64,000 nucleotides of DNA from GCA-002697625 sp002697625 (GTDB lineage Bacteria > Bacteroidota > Bacteroidia > Flavobacteriales > BACL11): contig CAXFOB010000033.1 of assembly GCA_964004625.1 (NCBI GenBank), positions 62,001 through 126,000 on the forward strand. Direction: 5' to 3'. The translations under genes were made by a program, and so were the position numbers. Position 1 is the first letter of the stretch; each line of letters begins with the position of its first letter. Positions 7,946-16,697 of this stretch are shown in pieces. The notes below the pieces were generated by a model that was given only the letters and a program-made list of their open reading frames with translations, ran no database searches and was not told the DNA's origin.

Positions 7946-9214
7946 ATGAATTTTGTAGAAGAATTAAAATGGAGGGGGATGATACATGATATCATGCCAG
8001 GGACGGAAGATCAATTTCAGAAGGAAATGACTTCTGCCTACATTGGTTTTGATCCCACTTCAGATTCTCTACATATCGGTAGTTTAGTGCAAATCATGAT
8101 ATTAGTTCATTTACAAATATGTGGACACAAACCTATTGCACTTGTTGGTGGAGCAACAGGAATGGTTGGGGATCCTTCTGGTAAAAGTGAGGAGAGAAAC
8201 TTGTTGGATGAAAAAACACTAAATCATAATTTAAGTTGTGTTCAAAATCAATTGGAGAGATTTTTGGATTTTGACTGTGGAGAAAACTCTGCAGAGGTAG
8301 TAAATAATTACGATTGGTTTAAGGAATTTAATTTTTTGGATTTTATCCGTGATATTGGGAAACATGTGTCGGTAAATTACATGATGGCAAAAGATTCTGT
8401 GAAAAGTAGATTGGAAACCGGAATGAGTTTTACTGAATTCTCTTACCAATTAGTTCAAGGATATGACTTTTACTGGCTTTGGAAAAACAAAAATTGTAAA
8501 GTACAATTAGGAGGTTCTGACCAGTGGGGAAATATTGTTACTGGAACGGAATTAGTTAGAAGAAAAGGAGGGGGAAAAGCATTTGCTGTAACAACTCCAC
8601 TGATTAAAAAGGCAGATGGCGGTAAATTTGGGAAAACTGAAAGTGGTAATGTATGGTTGGATAAAACAAAAACATCTCCTTACAAATTCTACCAATTTTG
8701 GTTAAACTCCACTGATGAAGATTCTAAAAAATACATTAAGATTTTCACTCTTTTATCTCAAACAGAAATAGAAAATTTAATGGACGAACATGATAAAAAT
8801 CCTCATTTACGGATTTTACAAAAAGCAATTGCAGACGAAGTGACTACAAGAGTGCATAGCAAGGAAGACTTGCAAATGGCTATAAAAGCATCAAATATTT
8901 TATTTGGTAAATCAACTACTGAAGATTTAAAAAGTTTAGATGAAGAAACATTTCTTTCTGTTTTTGAAGGAGTCCCACAATTTGAGATGAAAAAGCAAGA
9001 TTTAGAACTAGGAATTTTGGATGTTGTTGCAGAAAAAACCAAAATATTTGGATCAAAAGGTGAGGCGAGGCGAATGATTAAAAGTAATGCGGTTAGTATA
9101 AATAAAGATAAAATTACTGAAGATGTTCAATTATCTGAAAATGACTTATTGAACGGAAAATATATTTTAGCACAAAAGGGTAAAAAGAATTATTTTTTAA
9201 TTATTATTTCCTAA
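7946..9214 (+). CDS. tyrS: Tyrosine--tRNA ligase
   Basis: Class I aminoacyl-tRNA synthetase charging tRNA-Tyr in the cytoplasm; 422 residues, the usual length. The HIGH-type signature is in PTSDSLHIGSL at about 38-48, the tyrosine pocket in GYDFYWLW and LGGSDQWGNI, and the KMSKS-type loop is KFGKTESG. A C-terminal S4 RNA-binding domain covers the last 70 residues (GEARRMIKSNAVSINKDKI). I chose ATG at 7946 because the earlier in-frame TTG at 7928 lies within the promoter element. The 3' end overlaps the convergent gene at 9204 by 11 bases. Confidence 0.97.
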   Translation: MNFVEELKWRGMIHDIMPGTEDQFQKEMTSAYIGFDPTSDSLHIGSLVQIMILVHLQICGHKPIALVGGATGMVGDPSGKSEERNLLDEKTLNHNLSCVQNQLERFLDFDCGENSAEVVNNYDWFKEFNFLDFIRDIGKHVSVNYMMAKDSVKSRLETGMSFTEFSYQLVQGYDFYWLWKNKNCKVQLGGSDQWGNIVTGTELVRRKGGGKAFAVTTPLIKKADGGKFGKTESGNVWLDKTKTSPYKFYQFWLNSTDEDSKKYIKIFTLLSQTEIENLMDEHDKNPHLRILQKAIADEVTTRVHSKEDLQMAIKASNILFGKSTTEDLKSLDEETFLSVFEGVPQFEMKKQDLELGILDVVAEKTKIFGSKGEARRMIKSNAVSINKDKITEDVQLSENDLLNGKYILAQKGKKNYFLIIIS

Positions 9215-9653
9215 CTTGTTTTAAAGCCTTTGCTAATTCATGGTGTTTTTGGCTTCCGAACAAAATGTTTGTTCCATTTTTCAAGAAAATTTTCACACCT
9301 TTATTCCCACATATATTATAAGCCTTGCCTTTAAATCCATACCTAATTCCCCATCCTCCATATTCTGCTAATGGTTTGTATTGCAAAGGTTCTATTTTTT
9401 CTATTTCTTCAGTTTTTATAGTGTGAGATTTTAAGTGAAATGGAAAAAATTGGTAGTGCAATCCTTTTTCATTTACCTTTATCCTCAACTGAAAAAAATA
9501 AAATAAGAGTGGTAGTGCTACTCCTATTAAGACGTGATTGTAATTTATTTCTTTCTCATCAAAAGGACCAAATGCCATTATTGGGAATGAGAGTAATATT
9601 ACCCATAACCACCATTGTGTAAATCTTTGATTTTCTTCAAATATATGTTTCAT
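9204..9653 (-). CDS. Two-TM membrane protein with PH-like domain, unknown function
   Basis: A 149-residue protein with two hydrophobic segments near the N-terminus (WWLWVILLSFPIMAFGPF and VLIGVALPLLFYFFQL). They are followed by a cytoplasmic beta-rich region with VNEKGLHYQFFPFH and EYGGWGIRYGFKGKAYNICG, ending KVFLKNG-type strands and a helix (HHELAKALKQ). This layout resembles bacterial membrane-anchored PH-like proteins and, from memory, the family named DUF6141. The function is unknown. It starts four bases after the stop of the M20 peptidase and is probably the last gene of the gpmI / peptidase operon. Confidence 0.7.
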   Translation of the reverse strand: MKHIFEENQRFTQWWLWVILLSFPIMAFGPFDEKEINYNHVLIGVALPLLFYFFQLRIKVNEKGLHYQFFPFHLKSHTIKTEEIEKIEPLQYKPLAEYGGWGIRYGFKGKAYNICGNKGVKIFLKNGTNILFGSQKHHELAKALKQVRK

Positions 9654-9656
9654 TGT

Positions 9657-11045
9657 TTAATTATAATTTGCGACGTAATTTTCAAAGAAGTGAGGAATAG
9701 TTTCAATTCCTTTTAAGTAATTAAAAATTCCATAATGTTCATTTGGGGAATGAATAGCGTCTGAATCCAAACCAAAACCAAGTAAAATAGATTTTACACC
9801 TAATTCTTTTTCAAATAAAGCGACAATAGGGATAGACCCTCCACTTTTCACAGGAACAGGTTTTTTTCCATAAGTAGTTTCCATAGCCTTACTCGCTGCG
9901 ACATACGCAGGGATATCAGTTGGAGAAACATAAGGTTCTCCTCCATGATGAGGGTTAACTTGAACTTTTACTGACTTGGGAGCTATACTTTTAAAATAGT
10001 CAGAGAATAAGTTTGTGATTTCTTCATCTGATTGATTAGGAACTAATCTCATAGAAATTTTAGCATAGGCTTTTGATGCAATTACTGTTTTTGCTCCTTC
10101 ACCAGTATACCCTCCCCAAATTCCGTTTACATCCAATGTTGGACGTATTCCTGTACGTTCCATAGTAGAATAACCTTCTTCTCCATGTATATCTGATAAT
10201 TCTAAAGCGGCTTTGTACTTGTCTAATGAAAAAGGAGATCTAGCAATATCTCTCCTCTCTTCATTTGAAAGTTCCACAACATTGTCGTAAAAACCAGGAA
10301 TTGTAATATGATTGTTCTCGTCTTTCATTTTCGCAATCATCTTACATAAAATATTGATAGGATTCGCAACAGCACCACCGTATAATCCTGAATGTAAATC
10401 ACGATTGGGACCCGTAACTTCTACCTCAATATAACTCAATCCTCTTAATCCTGTTGTAATTGATGGTGTGTCATTTGCAATAATTCCAGTGTCTGAAATT
10501 AAGATAGCATCACAATTTAATCTTTCTTTATTTGATTGCACAAAAACCCCTAGATTCTCAGAACCAACTTCTTCTTCACCTTCAATCATGAACTTGATAT
10601 TACAAGGCAAAGTATTAGTTCTCATCATCAACTCAAACGCCTTTATATGCATGTAGAACTGACCTTTGTCATCACAAGCTCCTCTAGCAAATATTGCTCC
10701 TTCAGGATGAATATTAGTCTTTTTAATTACTGGTTCAAAAGGTCCGCTTGTCCATAATTCTAAAGGATCAGCAGGTTGTACATCATAATGCCCGTATACC
10801 AAAACAGTTGGTAAATCTGGGTTTATAATTTTTTCTGCATAAACAATTGGGTATCCTGCTGTTTTACAAATTTCAATATTGTCAGCGCCAGCATCTTGCA
10901 TGGATTTTGCTACTGCTTCTGCACAATTCAATACATCTGTTTTGTAATCTGGGTCAGCAGAAATTGAAGGTATTTTCAATAACTCAATCAATTCATGAAT
11001 AAATCTATCCTTGTTTTCGTGTATGTAATTATTTATATGTTCCAT
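9657..11045 (-). CDS. M20 family dipeptidase
   Basis: A zinc-dependent exopeptidase of the M20 family, 462 residues, close to the usual length of cytosolic dipeptidases of the CNDP / PepV-like branch. Metal and catalytic residues are visible: the His and Asp of YGHYDVQPAD, the bridging Asp in CDDKGQ, the general-base Glu pair in EGEEEVGSEN, and the terminal His in DAIHSPNEHYG. The dimerisation lid lies around residues 195-330. No signal peptide is present, so it probably acts on imported or recycled dipeptides in the cytoplasm. It follows gpmI by three bases and precedes the small membrane protein by three, which suggests one operon. Confidence 0.92.
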   Translation of the reverse strand: MEHINNYIHENKDRFIHELIELLKIPSISADPDYKTDVLNCAEAVAKSMQDAGADNIEICKTAGYPIVYAEKIINPDLPTVLVYGHYDVQPADPLELWTSGPFEPVIKKTNIHPEGAIFARGACDDKGQFYMHIKAFELMMRTNTLPCNIKFMIEGEEEVGSENLGVFVQSNKERLNCDAILISDTGIIANDTPSITTGLRGLSYIEVEVTGPNRDLHSGLYGGAVANPINILCKMIAKMKDENNHITIPGFYDNVVELSNEERRDIARSPFSLDKYKAALELSDIHGEEGYSTMERTGIRPTLDVNGIWGGYTGEGAKTVIASKAYAKISMRLVPNQSDEEITNLFSDYFKSIAPKSVKVQVNPHHGGEPYVSPTDIPAYVAASKAMETTYGKKPVPVKSGGSIPIVALFEKELGVKSILLGFGLDSDAIHSPNEHYGIFNYLKGIETIPHFFENYVANYN

Positions 11046-11048
11046 TTT

Positions 11049-12566
11049 TTATTTTATTAGGATTTTACCAGTCATTTCTTTTGGGATTTCTAATCCTAAT
11101 ATTTCTAGGATTGTAGGAGCAATATCTCCCAACTTTCCATCTTCTATTGTGTCTCTTCCAGTGTTAAGAGCGAAACAAGGCACCATATTTGTGCTGTGGG
11201 CAGTGTTTGGAGTTCCATCAGGATTTATGGCGAAATCTGCATTTCCATGGTCCGCAATAATGATAAAAGCATAGTCATTTTTTAGTCCTGCTTCCACCAC
11301 TTTTTGCGTGCAATTATCTACTGTTTCTACTGCTTTTTTAATTGCATTATAATCTCCCGTGTGTCCCACCATATCAGGATTAGCAAAGTTCAAACACACA
11401 AAATCCGTTTCTCCTTTTCCTAATTCTGTAACAATAGTTGAAGTTACTTTTGGAGCACTCATCTCTGGTTGTAAATTATAAGTAGCTACGTTAGGAGATT
11501 TTACCATCAATCTTTTTTCTCCCACAAATTCTGCTTCTCTACCTCCTGAAAAGAAGAAAGTGACATGTGGATATTTTTCTGTTTCTGCAATTCGGATTTG
11601 GGTTTTATTATTATTTTCTAGTACTTCACCCAAAGTATTTTTAATATTTTCTTTATCGTAAATGACATTTATATTTTTGTAAGTTTCATCATAATTGGTC
11701 ATGGTAGTATAATGCAGGTTTAAAGTATTCATTCCAAACTCGGGCATATTAGTTTGTGTTAAAACAGTAGTGATTTCTCTACATCTATCTGTTCTGAAAT
11801 TGAAGCAAATTACCGCATCTCCCTCTTTTATTGTTGTAATTGGATTGTTATTCTTATTCACTGAAACAATAGGTTTGATGAATTCATCTGTTATTCCATT
11901 GTCGTAAGAATTCTGAATACTTTCAGAAAGGTTTCGAGTAGCTTCACCTTTGCCTTTGGTTAGTAAATTATAAGCAAGTTGTATTCTTTCCCATCTTTTG
12001 TCTCTATCCATTGCAAAATATCTACCACAAACAGAAGCAATTTTTGCATCAAATAAATTTTGTTCCAACTGTTCAATAAACCCTTTACCACTTTTAGGAT
12101 CACAATCTCTACCATCAGTAAAAGCATGCACAAATACATTCTTAATTCCTTCCTTTTGTGCTAATTCACATAATTTATATAAATGATTTTGATGAGAATG
12201 AATTCCTCCATCAGAAACCAAACCAATTAAATGAAGTGCTTGATTGTTTTCTTTTACGTAAGTAAATGTTTTTTTCAAATTCTCTTTTTCTGAAATAGAA
12301 TTGTCCTTACAAGATAAATTTATTTTAACTAAATTTTGATAAACAATTCTACCAGCACCTATATTCACATGGCCAACCTCTGAATTCCCCATTTGCCCTT
12401 GTGGTAACCCAACATGTTCTCCAAAAGTTTTCAGTTCACAATTTGGATATTTTGAATAAAGAGAATTTATAAAAGGTGTATTCGCATGATGAATAGCGTC
12501 TGATTTAGTTTTGTCTCCATGCCCCCAACCATCTAAAATAATAAGTGCTGTTTTTTTACCTTTCAT
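11049..12566 (-). CDS. gpmI: 2,3-bisphosphoglycerate-independent phosphoglycerate mutase
   Basis: Interconverts 3- and 2-phosphoglycerate in glycolysis, using two manganese ions and a phosphoserine intermediate. The 505-residue length is normal. Visible are the metal aspartate in ALIILDGWGHGD, the nucleophilic serine in GNSEVGHVNIGAG, substrate-binding arginines in HAFTDGRDCDP and FNFRTDRCREIT, and the second metal site in FIIIADHGNAD. I chose ATG at 12566; an in-frame TTG at 12578 would add only four residues and overlaps the promoter element. An exact -7 element ends nine bases upstream. Confidence 0.96.
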   Translation of the reverse strand: MKGKKTALIILDGWGHGDKTKSDAIHHANTPFINSLYSKYPNCELKTFGEHVGLPQGQMGNSEVGHVNIGAGRIVYQNLVKINLSCKDNSISEKENLKKTFTYVKENNQALHLIGLVSDGGIHSHQNHLYKLCELAQKEGIKNVFVHAFTDGRDCDPKSGKGFIEQLEQNLFDAKIASVCGRYFAMDRDKRWERIQLAYNLLTKGKGEATRNLSESIQNSYDNGITDEFIKPIVSVNKNNNPITTIKEGDAVICFNFRTDRCREITTVLTQTNMPEFGMNTLNLHYTTMTNYDETYKNINVIYDKENIKNTLGEVLENNNKTQIRIAETEKYPHVTFFFSGGREAEFVGEKRLMVKSPNVATYNLQPEMSAPKVTSTIVTELGKGETDFVCLNFANPDMVGHTGDYNAIKKAVETVDNCTQKVVEAGLKNDYAFIIIADHGNADFAINPDGTPNTAHSTNMVPCFALNTGRDTIEDGKLGDIAPTILEILGLEIPKEMTGKILIK

Positions 12567-12575
12567 ACTTATCAG

Positions 12576-12583
12576 CAAAGATA
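12576..12583 (-). promoter_or_regulatory. -7 promoter element for gpmI
   Basis: The minus strand reads TATCTTTG, an exact TAnnTTTG match, with nine bases between it and the ATG at 12566. The leader would be only a few bases. Confidence 0.5.
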
Positions 12584-12615
12584 AGGTTTAGTAAATAATT
12601 TAATGTATAAATAAA

Positions 12616-13071
12616 TCAAAAGGTGGAAGAGATTAGAGGCCATACTAATATTATGAAAGTCAATGCAATTAAAACTCCTAAATTAATAGCGATTAAAGAT
12701 TTTTTATAATTTATTTTAAAAATATAAGAGGCAATAGTTGCAATATAAGCTCCTGTAAATGGTAATGGAATCATTACAAAGATCATTAGCCCAATAGAGC
12801 CATATTTTTGAACTACTGGTCCTGTTTTTCTTCTAGCTCGTAAAGACAAATAAATTGCAGCCTTTCTGTACCATCTATGCTTCAAAAAGTGATTGTTGAA
12901 AAACTCAATTGCCTTATAAAAAAGTGGAAACACTAATAGGTTTGCTGACAATCCAATTATAAAAACCCAACTAGGAAGAAGTCCTTGCTCAATACCATAT
13001 GGAATCCCTACACGAGCCTCACCAAAAGGAGAAAAGCTAATTAAGAAAGTAAATAAAATGTCTTGAATCAT
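12616..13071 (-). CDS. Small multi-drug export family membrane protein
   Basis: A 151-residue polytopic membrane protein of the family annotated as putative small multi-drug export protein (Pfam Sm_multidrug_ex). The diagnostic region is ISFSPFGEARVGIPYGIEQG near the N-terminus, followed by hydrophobic segments at about 35-55, 95-120 and 125-148. A basic cytoplasmic loop (HRWYRKAAIYLSLRARRKTG) lies between. Export of drugs has not been shown for most of the family, so the name should be taken as a family label only. Upstream, the minus strand has TACATTCG, one mismatch from the -7 consensus, at 13090-13097. Confidence 0.8.
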   Translation of the reverse strand: MIQDILFTFLISFSPFGEARVGIPYGIEQGLLPSWVFIIGLSANLLVFPLFYKAIEFFNNHFLKHRWYRKAAIYLSLRARRKTGPVVQKYGSIGLMIFVMIPLPFTGAYIATIASYIFKINYKKSLIAINLGVLIALTFIILVWPLISSTF

Positions 13072-13151
13072 TGTTGAGATTTAAGATGGCGAATGTAATA
13101 AAAAAAACAGATTAACTATCTTTAATTCAACAGATTATTGTTAGTGAAATA

Positions 13152-13874
13152 TTATTTATTTATTTCTTTAAAGAAACTGGATCTCATTCTGATATGTATT
13201 GGGTTGTTTTTTTCTAATCTTTCAGGATGAAATTGAACTGCAATCATAAAGGGATGGATGTTTTTATTCATTACTACCGCTTCTGGCAGTCCATCAAAGG
13301 ATCGAGCAATGACCCTTAAATGTTTAGGTATTTTTTTTAATCCTTGGTGATGCCAAGAGTTGACCATTATAGTATCTGTATCTATTGGAAAAATTAATGT
13401 AGAACTATCACACAAAACTATCTCGTGATTGACCTCCCCCTTGTTTCTGTGGATAACTTTGGTTCCAATTTCTGTTGGTAAATCTCCATATAATGTTCCT
13501 CCGCTTACTACATTCATCATTTGCATGCCTCTACAAACACCAATTAGAGGTATTTTGTTTTCAAAAGCAAAATCAAATAATTTACGTTCCAAGGTATCTC
13601 TTTTATAATTTATAGGTCCACAAACTTTTATGTTGTTTGTGTCGTTGTATTCTAAGGGATTTATATCTTCTCCTCCAGTTAAGATGATTCCATCTGTTAA
13701 TTGTAATATGGAATCAGTATTTCTAATTGTATATGCGTCTAAGATGATTATGTTTTCATTTTGCATCCATTCTACATATTTTTCAGATGCTTTGGAGAGG
13801 ACAATTATCTTTTTTTCTTGGTATTGGCAAGAAAGTAGAACAAGTGAGAATAAAAAGAGTATTATTTTATGCAT
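13152..13874 (-). CDS. Lipoprotein class I amidohydrolase (peptidase C26 / PuuD-like)
   Basis: A 240-residue member of the gamma-glutamyl-GABA hydrolase / peptidase C26 branch of class I glutamine amidotransferases. The catalytic cysteine is in the nucleophile elbow IGVCRGMQMMN, and the His-Glu pair is in AVQFHPERLE. TGGEDINPLEYN is the oxyanion-side motif typical of PuuD. Unlike cytoplasmic PuuD, the N-terminus MHKIILFLFSLVLLSC is a lipoprotein signal with the cysteine at 16, so the enzyme should face the periplasm or cell surface. It probably cleaves gamma-glutamyl amides; the substrate is not evident. Its ATG overlaps the stop of a 26-residue peptide gene (TAATG). Confidence 0.85.
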   Translation of the reverse strand: MHKIILFLFSLVLLSCQYQEKKIIVLSKASEKYVEWMQNENIIILDAYTIRNTDSILQLTDGIILTGGEDINPLEYNDTNNIKVCGPINYKRDTLERKLFDFAFENKIPLIGVCRGMQMMNVVSGGTLYGDLPTEIGTKVIHRNKGEVNHEIVLCDSSTLIFPIDTDTIMVNSWHHQGLKKIPKHLRVIARSFDGLPEAVVMNKNIHPFMIAVQFHPERLEKNNPIHIRMRSSFFKEINK

Positions 13875-13954
13875 TATTTCTTTTTTCCTAGGTAAAAATA
13901 AAAAAATAAAATTATAACAATAGCTGCAATTAGTAAATAAGTTATTCGAATCAT
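13874..13954 (-). CDS. 26-residue single-TM peptide coupled to the amidohydrolase
   Basis: I read this small frame from the reverse strand: MIRITYLLIAAIVIILFFYF, then YLGKKK and stop. It is one hydrophobic helix with a positively charged C-terminal tail, a plausible membrane microprotein. Its TAA stop shares one base with the ATG of the downstream amidohydrolase, a coupling arrangement used repeatedly by real genes in this window. No Shine-Dalgarno sequence or clear -7 element is visible upstream. The alternative is that this is only a translated leader. I do not recognise a family. Confidence 0.5.
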   Translation of the reverse strand: MIRITYLLIAAIVIILFFYFYLGKKK

Positions 13955-14112
13955 GTTTAACGGTTTTTGGTCATTATTTTACAATTTTAGACATTTTTTG
14001 TTGAATTTAAGTTGTTTTAGTGCATTTTAATGCTTTTTTAGGATATTTGTATTATTGAAAAATAATTTTTGAATATTATAAAAAACAATAATTTACAAAA
14101 AAATACACTATT

Positions 14113-15447
14113 TTAAACTAAAAACAACATTTTTTGCATTATTTCGTCAGTATTCCACACTTTTTCTATATTTTTTGTTTTCATTACTTCTTCCATTAAT
14201 TTCTCTTGTTTCATGCCAATTTTCCATGCTTCAGCATACGAAATATTGCTAAAACTTACCATAGAATATAGAGGTGTCCATTTTTTCGGATAAAGATTAG
14301 AGAATTTTTTTTCTATTTTCTTTTGAATCAAAAACATTGGATCTGCAGTTTTATCTCTCATTACAATAAAGTTATGCATTGAAAGATCTTGAAGACCATC
14401 CCCATTTGGTTTTCTTATTTCTGAAAATATTTTGAAACATTTATTAATATCTTCATTGTTTTTTTCTAACAATTCATCAAGAATTCTGCAATCCTCAAAT
14501 CCACAATTCATCCCTTGTCCATAAAATGGAACAGTTGCATGTGCGGAATCTCCTATAAGTAATGTTGAGTCCTTGACATGCCATGGATAAGTTCTAATAA
14601 TTCCTAAATTAGATGTAGGGTTAGTTTGCCACTGTTCGTAGAGATTAGGAACTATTTCAAAGAAATCAGGAAATAAACTTTTGAAATAATTTTCAACTTC
14701 TTTTTTGTTATTTAATCCTTCAAAAGAGTTTTTTCCTTTTTTTGGAGCGAATAAAGTACACGTAAAACTACCATCTAAATTAGCAAGTGCCATTAGCATG
14801 AATTCACCTCTAGGCCAAATATGTAATGCGTTTTTTTCCATCAAGTAACATCCATTCTTGCCAGCTGGAATAAGCAATTCCTTATAGTCATGGTCTATTT
14901 CATTATACTCATAGTGATGATTATATTTATCAACCATTTGCTTTCTTACATTCGAAAAGGCCCCATCAGCACCAATGATAAAATCCGAATTAATACTTTT
15001 TCTTTTTTTAGTTAATGTATTTTCAAATTTTATTTGATTTTTATTAAAATCTACATCAATACACTTTTCATTAAAATTAAGATTAGCACCATTTTTTTCA
15101 GCTAAATCCATCATTAGGAGGTTCATTAATACTCTAGAAACTGAATATATACATTGTCCTTCATTTCCATATGGTTGATTAGTTAAGTTACCTTTTTCGT
15201 CATGCATAACTCTTTTATACACCGGTATTGCAATTTTTTTAACTTCAGATTCTACGCCTGCTTTTTTTAATGCAGTCCATCCTCTATTAGATAATGCTAG
15301 ATTAATAGATTTTCCAGCAGTAATAATTTCGGATCTTAAATCTTTCCTTCTTTCAAATACATTAACGATATAACCTCTTCTTGTCATGTATAATGAACAT
15401 AATGACCCTACAAGGCCGGCTCCAACTATAGTTATCTCTTTTTTCAT
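14113..15447 (-). CDS. kmo: Kynurenine 3-monooxygenase
   Basis: FAD- and NADPH-dependent hydroxylase converting L-kynurenine to 3-hydroxykynurenine. The 444 residues begin with the dinucleotide fold ITIVGAGLVGSLCSLYM (5-21). FIIGADGAFSNVR is the DG motif, and LIGDSAHATVPFYGQGMNCG is the second FAD motif. GKSINLALSNRGWTAL is characteristic of the KMO group. A hydrophobic C-terminal anchor like that of eukaryotic KMO is not evident. It is the last gene of the kynurenine operon; its ATG overlaps the kynU stop (TAATG). Confidence 0.95.
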   Translation of the reverse strand: MKKEITIVGAGLVGSLCSLYMTRRGYIVNVFERRKDLRSEIITAGKSINLALSNRGWTALKKAGVESEVKKIAIPVYKRVMHDEKGNLTNQPYGNEGQCIYSVSRVLMNLLMMDLAEKNGANLNFNEKCIDVDFNKNQIKFENTLTKKRKSINSDFIIGADGAFSNVRKQMVDKYNHHYEYNEIDHDYKELLIPAGKNGCYLMEKNALHIWPRGEFMLMALANLDGSFTCTLFAPKKGKNSFEGLNNKKEVENYFKSLFPDFFEIVPNLYEQWQTNPTSNLGIIRTYPWHVKDSTLLIGDSAHATVPFYGQGMNCGFEDCRILDELLEKNNEDINKCFKIFSEIRKPNGDGLQDLSMHNFIVMRDKTADPMFLIQKKIEKKFSNLYPKKWTPLYSMVSFSNISYAEAWKIGMKQEKLMEEVMKTKNIEKVWNTDEIMQKMLFLV

Positions 15448-16697
15448 TAAAGAATATCTTTTAGTATTGAATAAAATTTATAAACATCTATATAGCTATT
15501 GTATAATGGTACAGGAGCAACACGAATAACATCTGGTTCTCTCCAATCAGCAATTACTCCGTTTTCTGTAATCTCGTCAAATAAAGTTTTATTTCCATTT
15601 TTCATTCTGATAGAAAGTTGAGAACCTCTTTCTTTAGGTGTAATAATTTCTATTCTATTGGTTTCAATTGAATCCAAAAGAAACAATAAGTAATTTGTAA
15701 GTTTTTTTGATTTTTGAACTAATTTATCCATTCCCACCTCATCAAAAATAGAAAGTGAAGCACGAATTGCTGCTAAGGACAAAATAGGAGGGTTAGATAG
15801 TTGCCATCCTTCAGCAGATTCAATTGGATTAAATTCATCTGGCATTTTAAATCTTTCTTCTTTATTGTGTCCCCACCAACCTGCAAATCTAGGTAAATTA
15901 CTTTGGTGGTGCTTTTCATGAACAAAAGCAGCTCCTAACGAACCAGGTCCAGAATTCAAGTATTTATATGAACACCAAACCGCAAAATCTACTCCCCAGT
16001 TATGGAGTTCTAGTTTGATATTTCCCGCTGCGTGTGCCAAATCAAAACCAACCTTTATTCCTTTCTCTTGAGATATTTTAGTTATATTCTTAAAATCAAA
16101 AACTTGTCCCGTATAATAATTAACTCCTCCAAGCATAATTAACGCAATGGAATCTCCTTCCTTTTCTATTATTTCTTCAATATCTTCTGTTCTTATGGAG
16201 GCTTCTCCGTCTCTTGGAGTAAGTTTAATTAAGGAATTTTCCACATTAAATCCATGATGTTTTATTTGAGATTCTACACTATAAATATCAGAAGGAAATG
16301 CATCCCCTTCAATAATAATTTTAAATCTTTTTTGTGTTGGTCTATAGAAAGAAACCATCATTAAATGAAGGTTTACAGTAAGGGTGTTCATCGCTACTAC
16401 CTCTGTATTTTTGGCTCCCACTATTTTAGCATAACTTTCAGTTAGAAATTCATGATAAGGCATCCATGGATTTTGAGCATGAAAATGACCTTCTACTCCA
16501 AAATTTGCCCAATCATCTAACTCCTGAATTAAGTATTTTTTCGTTCGTTTAGGCTGTAATCCTAAAGAATTACCACACATATAAATATGTTCCTCTCCAC
16601 TTTTTTGTAATGGAATGTGAAACTCTGTTCGATATTTCTTTAATTCATCTTTTGAATCTAATTCTAATGCAAATTCAATTGTATTTTTATATCTCAT
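15447..16697 (-). CDS. kynU: Kynureninase
   Basis: PLP enzyme cleaving 3-hydroxykynurenine to 3-hydroxyanthranilate and alanine. 416 residues, normal length. Family hallmarks are EFHIPLQ and YMCGNSLGLQPKRTKKYL near the N-terminus, the aspartate of GFDLAHAAGNI, and the Schiff-base lysine in WCSYKYLNSGPGS. FAGWWGHNKEERF and GWQLSNPPILSLAAI are also typical. I chose the ATG at 16697, which overlaps the upstream cyclase gene by 11 bases. The longer reading from 16742 begins with TTG and adds 15 non-family residues. It is ninth in the operon and is coupled to kmo. Confidence 0.95.
   Translation of the reverse strand: MRYKNTIEFALELDSKDELKKYRTEFHIPLQKSGEEHIYMCGNSLGLQPKRTKKYLIQELDDWANFGVEGHFHAQNPWMPYHEFLTESYAKIVGAKNTEVVAMNTLTVNLHLMMVSFYRPTQKRFKIIIEGDAFPSDIYSVESQIKHHGFNVENSLIKLTPRDGEASIRTEDIEEIIEKEGDSIALIMLGGVNYYTGQVFDFKNITKISQEKGIKVGFDLAHAAGNIKLELHNWGVDFAVWCSYKYLNSGPGSLGAAFVHEKHHQSNLPRFAGWWGHNKEERFKMPDEFNPIESAEGWQLSNPPILSLAAIRASLSIFDEVGMDKLVQKSKKLTNYLLFLLDSIETNRIEIITPKERGSQLSIRMKNGNKTLFDEITENGVIADWREPDVIRVAPVPLYNSYIDVYKFYSILKDIL

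Noticed and set aside
13630..13917. 95-residue plus-strand frame antisense to the amidohydrolase
   Set aside because: It overlaps a well-supported gene with catalytic motifs; the composition is that of a shadow frame.
13955..14112. Possible small RNA or gene between kmo and the 26-residue peptide
   Set aside because: The stretch is AT-rich with no convincing hairpin, promoter or open frame; only a short GCATT / AATGC repeat with a two-base loop.
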